A stretch of 64,000 bases of DNA. Origin: Trichobilharzia regenti (Eukaryota; Platyhelminthes; Trematoda; Strigeidida; Schistosomatidae). Below are positions 58,577-64,000 of this stretch, piece after piece (within the stretch, counting starts at the first letter, position 1; each line of letters opens with the position of its first letter). A model generated the notes under the pieces. That model was not told where the DNA came from, made no database searches, and saw nothing but the letters and a program-made list of their open reading frames with translations. The stretch spans positions 45,880,352 through 45,944,351 of the forward strand of contig OX235270.1 of NCBI GenBank assembly GCA_944472135.2. The letters are read 5' to 3'. Both the position numbers and the translations under genes were made by a program.

Positions 58577-58800
58577 TCCTTCACATTCCCAGTGGAACAT
58601 AGGGCTTCAAGCTGGAGGCTTGAGATTTCTGTAGCAACGTTTATTTTTACAGGATGGGGTCGCTGGCCTCATGCCAAACCTTTCCTCTTTACCAGTCTTA
58701 TAACTGGATAAGTGAGGTAAAGGAATGCATCAGCCAGTGATCGAACCCCAAACCATGAGCATGGTCGGCGAGCATGCTAACCGCTTTGCCACCGACGCAC
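58577..58800 (-). mobile_element. tRNA-Gly-derived SINE, second copy
   Basis: Minus strand: GTGCGTCGGTGGCAAAGCGG head, box GGGTTCGATCAC, TGGTAAAGAGGAAAGG body, tail CTTGAAGCCCTATGTTCCACTG..AATGTGAAGGA. Same family as 55511-55740 and same tail as the LINE family. Confidence 0.8.
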
Positions 58801-58941
58801 ATTTTTGCATAAATCATACATTATAAAATCGATTGATTGAAAACTAGTTTACTGTGGTGTTAACTGTTAGTGGTCAATTGGTAATAACTCTGAATCCAAG
58901 CCTTTTGCTTGTTGGTGCTGGTCAATAAAGCTTATCTGAAA

Positions 58942-59011
58942 CCTTGAGATTCGAACCTGCATTTCTCTGCACCAAAGTCATGGAGTTAGCAATTAAGCTA
59001 CTTGGGCTGTG
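58942..59011 (-). repeat. tRNA-like SINE head
   Basis: Minus strand AGTAGCTTAATTGCTAACTCC...GCAGGTTCGAATCTC: A- and B-box-like elements at tRNA spacing. Confidence 0.45.
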
Positions 59012-59446
59012 AATGATCCTTAGATTTTTATTAATGGAATCGTGGAAAATACACTGATGACAAGTTATACCTGAGAAGTTATTATTATTAACTTTTGGAC
59101 GAAGGCTTACTGATTATTGTTCACTAGGCGATTGAATCACCTGTTCTGCATGTGATTTCAATTTTATAACACCGTTATAATCAAGTGACCACAAAAAATC
59201 TTATGTTACACGACCACATCTGGTAAACCAATGTATTAATCAATGATTAGGGAAGTATCACAAAAAACAGTTGACACAGTCAGACTGTTGACCAGTAGGA
59301 AAAAGAGATACTAAATCTAAGGTTTCTCGATATTAACAGATTTCCGTTTTTTTCTTTTGATTACAGCTTGATCCCACACAGTACTTTTGGTAGAAGTATG
59401 GAATTATAATCATGTGATATCGGGCCGACCATAGATATCAGGTGTG

Positions 59447-59520
59447 AGTCGGCACGGGACCGAACCCCGGACCATGTGCATGATAGGCCAGAGTCCTAAC
59501 CACTGTGTCACCGACGCACA
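59447..59520 (-). repeat. tRNA-like SINE head, related
   Basis: Minus strand GTGCGTCGGTGACACAGTGG...GGGTTCGGTCCCGTGCCGAC. Same head type; the LINE-like tail is absent. Confidence 0.6.
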
Positions 59521-60654
59521 TCCATTCCGAAACTATGCACACAACACAACGGTATCGTATAAATTATTTTGACCCGGTGACTGAATGATGACGAGCTTGT
59601 TACACATGCTGATAGCTTTGTGCCCCATTCATCTCATGTATTTTCGAAAACTCCCACAGTAGAACAAAACGTTTGTTCAGTTGTCTTTAGTTTCCTAATC
59701 GTTGTTCCAGTTAATGTAGTTTCATAATTAGAATTTCAAGTGAATAAATTACACCGAATAGTTTAAAATTTTAGTTCTCTAATGAATTCGCTTTAATTTT
59801 CATACTGATAAGAGCAACGGTGATTAGTTTCTGGTACTGGGGAATTCCTCAGTTTCCATGAAAACCTTTCGTCTACGCTTTGACATTACATATTAGTACT
59901 GATATTTAAATATTCTGTAAGTTTATTGATTGTTATTAGAAAATTAATATAAAGAAAATATGGAGTATTATTTCTTTAGTAGTAGCTCGCAGTACGATCT
60001 GAAACCCAGTGTTCTCCACTCCATCGATATTTACCAGATGGATGTTTCAACATCCGAATAGATAGACTATCACTGTTAGAGATGAGAAAGGGTCTAAATC
60101 AACAGAAAAGAGCATTCGGCATCAGTTAAAAGTACATCAAAATGGAACTAAAACATCCTTGACAATGCACACTGGTCAAGAGAAGTTACTGGAAGTTGTC
60201 TAATGCAAATAAAACTATATAAGTTTGTAAAATCATATTACTGTAGTAAATACCTCATAATGAAATCCTTCTAACTTCATAATTTGTCCAACTTTTTATT
60301 TGATCGAAGTTCATGCATTCTAATGGCTGCATTACTTCTGGTAGATCAGTACTGTTTTTTTTTTCATAAGAGAAGTCATTATAATACGCACTAAAATAGA
60401 GGGATTGTAGTTCAAACCTTAATGTTCAAACATATGCTATCATAGCCCACTGTATGAAAGCGCGGAAAAAAACGCTTTTTTCCAACCGGATGCCACTGTT
60501 GTTACCTGTATACAGAAATTCTACGTTTCTGAAAGCTTTCACTTCAAATACATTATTCTAATTTGAAGCAGGGATGCTGAAGCTACAAAGTAGGAGCAGA
60601 TTATCAAATTATGTTGCCATAGATGTGTTTCATACATTTATTCCCCTTAATGAA
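59521..60654. other. Intergenic, nothing recognised
   Basis: AT-rich, with only short open frames. Confidence 0.5.
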
Positions 60655-61232
60655 TTTGAACAAAGAAAGAACTACAGTTTTAGCAGAATAAAATGGTACC
60701 ATCTTTTATTTCGTCGCCTTCTCGTCAGCCGCTTACATGGCAAAGACATTATTAAATATATCTACAACAACAATTTTAACATACTTGCACAGAGTTCAGT
60801 TTAAACGAAAATCAAGAAGCAAAATAGCTCAATTCTCGTTAAGTTTGCTGAAGCCATTTCCATCAAGCGCCTGAAACCTGATTTATGCGTCCAGAAAGAA
60901 GCGGTTATCAGTCTTTCTTTGCCCTGGTAACTGGATATCTTCACCTCTCTTTCTTCCGAATGCGAAACGCTAAAAGTTTCCATTGTGTATGATTATTATT
61001 TTTCGGAATATTGGTTAATATTGCATATTTATATATGTATATATTTTTAGTGTATGAGTATATTGATCGATTGATTTTTGTTTAAAAATGAACTCTGTGC
61101 AAGTATGTTAAAACTGTTGTTGTAGATATATTTAATAATGTCTTTGCCATGTAAGCGGCTGACGAGAAGGCAACGAAATAAAAGATGGTACCATTTTATT
61201 CTGCTAAAACTGTAGTTCTTGCTTTGTTCAAA
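60655..61232. repeat. Fold-back structure, about 148-bp arms
   Basis: 60655-60802 and the reverse complement of 61085-61232 match with only a few differences (TTTGAACAAAG...CACAGAGTTCA). The loop of about 280 bases encodes AEAISIKRLKPDLCVQKEAV, reminiscent of a retroelement C-terminus. Confidence 0.75.
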
Positions 61233-61626
61233 TATATGTGCTTGCAAAACTGCTTGTGCGTACTGAGATTAATGTTAAGGCTAAGTAGCCAGTGCTAATT
61301 ATTGGAAAGTATGCCGTTTTATAAAAGTGCGAACCATACATCAACTGATCTGACTTGTACATACGACGTGTATATTAACCCATTATCCACTTTAAAACCC
61401 ACCTTTAGATTTAGAATTATCATGCAAGGTGAAGTAAATAAGCACCTTTGAGACAAAAATCTCCGTTAAGCATACATTTACTGTTCGGATATTAAGTTAC
61501 CTAGTTAATGGTCTGAAGACGTTATAAGCCAACAGTTGATAAATTTCAGTGAAACTATTCAGAATGGACCAAATTAAAGAATCCTTTATAATCCAAAGTT
61601 CAAAAATTGCTATTCAGTTCTATCCA

Positions 61627-63090
61627 AAGAATTATACAGAAAACTAAAACAGCTAACGGAATCTTGTGATCACTCCATCAACTCTGCCATCCAATTCCTA
61701 GAGAAAATCAGAGGCATCCAAATAGGTGAACAAGAAATAATGGTATCCTTCAACGTCACAGCATTATATACCTCAATCGGACAAAAACTAGCAAAAGAAA
61801 CCATGGAGCAATTACTTAGCAACGACGAACACCTTCCACAACAATCAAAAATGCAACACACAAGCTGGATGGAATGCATAAACCTATGCCTAACAACATA
61901 CTTTCAGTTCAACGGCCAAATATATGAACAAGTCAAAGGAACACCCATGGAATCATCAATTTTGAGGTTTGATTGCAGAAGCAGTGATGCAAAGACTCGA
62001 AAACATAATTCTACCAAATATGAAACCCAAGATTTGGATACGCTACGTCGACGACATATTTGTGATAATCAAAAGAAACGAGTTAGATAAAACTCACAAC
62101 TTAACAAACAATGTCTTCAACGACATCAAATTCACAAGAGAAGAAGCATCTGAGAACCAAATCCCATTTTTGGACGTCTTAGTCAAGCAAACAACCACAG
62201 TTTATAGAAAATCAACACACGCAGACCAAATCCTGAATTACAACAGCAACAATCCAATAACACACAAAAGGAATTGCATACAAACACTATTCAAGAGGGC
62301 AAGGACTCATTGCAGCACTCCCATTTTAAGGAAAATTGAAGAAAAATATTTCATGAACGTCTTCCAAAAGAATGGATATCCACATAACTTCATTAAAAGA
62401 CATATACCCCCAAGTCAACCTATCAATCCAAAAGCCTCCAAGGAAAGCACAAAGAAAATCGCCTTACCATATATAAAGGATGTCTCAGGAAATGACTACA
62501 AGACTCTTCAAACCTTTAGGAATTGACGTCGTACACAAACCAACAAAGTCACTTCACTCAATTCTATGTCGACCAGAAGAATCAACAGCGAACGAAGATA
62601 AAGCCAACATCATCTACAAAATAAATTGTAACAACTACGAAAAAGTGGACGTCCCCTTCGTCTTCGTATCCACGAACACAAGCTAACCGTCAAAAGACAT
62701 GATATCCACTTCCTCATATCACTGCACACAGACAACCACGGACATCAGTTCGACTAGGACAATGTTCAGATATTACACAGAGGAAACAACAAGAATGCTA
62801 GAGAATTTTTAGAAGCTTGGTATTGCAGTGAATCATCAATCAATAGACACACAGAAATAGACAAAATTTATGAACCGATAAGAAATAAACTTCACACACG
62901 ATTGGCCAAAGTTCAAGTCACAGAAACAATCAGTTCCAACACAAGTAACCTAGAAGGTGTGAAAAGACACAAAAACAACCAATCACGTCCAAGGTCACAA
63001 TGAGAAATCTAAAAGCTCACTTCAAACTGAAGATGTCACCCAGTAGGGTGATAAAAGCTTCGCAAATCAACCATCCAGCTCAGAGAACAC
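61627..63090 (+). mobile_element. Penelope-like element (family 2): RT and partial GIY-YIG nuclease
   Basis: Translation from 61627: LYRKLKQLTESCDHSIN, VSFNVTALYTSI (motif A), CLTTYFQFNGQIYEQVKGTPM, then after a +1 shift near 61960 GLIAEAVMQRLE and catalytic YVDD near 62043-62054, IKFTREEASENQIPFLDVLV, and a tail to 62526. A further shift leads to 62480-62686 (LGIDVVHKPTKSLHSILCRP, NIIYKINCNN), where the GIY-YIG domain begins but is disrupted. RIHEHKLTVKRHD, REFLEAWYC and SSINRHTEIDKIYEPIRN follow. This RT/GIY-YIG order is the Penelope arrangement. At least three frame breaks make it a pseudogene. The 3' end is approximate. Confidence 0.85.
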
Positions 63091-63869
63091 AACCACATCA
63101 AAATCAGTTCTACTTATTCTATCTCCATTGTATTCTGAATTTCAGCACAATAACCGTGTTCTGTTTTCCCCAACTTTCGTTTTCTGAGCTGTTGTGATAT
63201 TTCTGACTAATGCGCTATACTTCTCTGCTCGCAGACCTGTATGCTGACACCATCATTCCAAAAAATATCTGCTACTCTGTCATCAGACGTACTCCCTATT
63301 CTGATATACTTTGAAAATATTGTATTAACAAACTTTATTTTGGTGTTATTTATTTGACACTGCGATTCCCTAGCATTTTGGAGTGTTTCAATATATAAAA
63401 CTTACATTGGGTGTAAAGACCACTTTACGAAGTTATCAAGGTATCCTATACCCTTTAAACATAGTTGTATGTAAGAATGCTACTGCGTAAATGAAACAGA
63501 TAAGCTATCAGCTGTCAGTATTACTGTTGAGTAGTTTCTGTATAAAAATATGAACTGACTGTAGATGGCCAGTGTAGTCGATACAGTGACTTTTACAATC
63601 TCCTTAATATTTACTACAAACCGAGTAGTGTTGTGGTTTAATTTACCTCTTGGTTTATACATAGGTAATTCAGTGTTCAGATTGTAAGCTTTAACTTAGC
63701 AGCTCAAGATTCACTTGCTATGAAACAGTTTCAATTTTGTTACAGTTCGATGTATTTCGTTGTGTATTATCATAAGACGTGTTCCTTTTTTTGGGTCTTA
63801 ATTAATTGTCCACTCTACTTGTACACAGCCGAAAAAAATATCAGTAACACTTTTGTATCTTTATAATCA
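63091..63869. other. Intergenic, nothing recognised
   Basis: Possibly the 3' untranslated end of the Penelope-like element at its left side. No gene supported. Confidence 0.45.
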
Positions 63870-63993
63870 AGCAGATTGTTTTGCTTTTCATTCACTGGTA
63901 AATACAAAAACCTCTATTATAATGAATATCATATACTCAATGCCCAAATGCTTTTCAAACTGTTAAAAGTGAACTTGGTTTAGACATATATAG
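63870..63993 (+). repeat. Direct repeat shared with PRMT7 intron 2
   Basis: Matches 27133-27253 in the same orientation with scattered differences; it may continue beyond the window. Confidence 0.7.
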
Positions 63994-64000
63994 ATTGCCA

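Overview
This window looks like AT-rich, repeat-dense invertebrate nuclear DNA, most probably from a blood fluke (genus Schistosoma). The evidence is the mix of repeats: CR1-like, RTE-like (SR2 type) and Penelope-like retroelements, a BEL/Pao LTR element, and tRNA-derived SINEs carrying hammerhead-ribozyme-like cores as in the schistosome Sm-alpha family. Genes have long introns with GT/AG ends. There is no operon structure, CRISPR or bacterial feature. Species assignment is inference.

Layout. 1-4112 (-): CR1-like LINE with an intact ORF1 and an ORF2 broken by one stop codon, running off the left edge. 4534-8693 (+): BEL/Pao-type LTR derivative with a Gag-like frame but no recognisable protease, reverse transcriptase or integrase; a solo LTR sits inside its reading frame, and three hairpin-bearing repeats and a snap-back LTR lie at its 3' end. 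9094-11516 and 17016-19438: a 2423-bp direct repeat flanking a second, 5'-truncated CR1 element (11517 to about 15905).

20974-30222 (+): the one clearly complete host gene, PRMT7 (arginine methyltransferase 7), in three coding exons whose splice phases agree and give 764 aa. Its introns hold a near-identical inverted repeat on either side of exon 2, two copies of a poly(A)-tailed retroposon (one with a 10-bp target duplication), LINE relics, and a (TA)26 tract just before the last exon. 31380-31581 (+): first exon of a leucine-rich-repeat protein. 31932 to about 44985: a 6.5-kb tandem duplication ending inside an RTE element. 43556-46425: RTE copies in opposite orientation.

46440-64000: no host gene recognised. 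It holds decayed LINEs (47.2 and 56.9-57.9 kb), two different Penelope-like elements (47.8-48.7 kb minus, 61.6-63.1 kb plus), and several tRNA-derived SINEs. One SINE family shares its 3' tail with the LINE family found a few kb away, which suggests a LINE/SINE parasite pair in one window. No element here is intact enough to call autonomous. PRMT7 and the LRR exon are the only likely host coding sequences.
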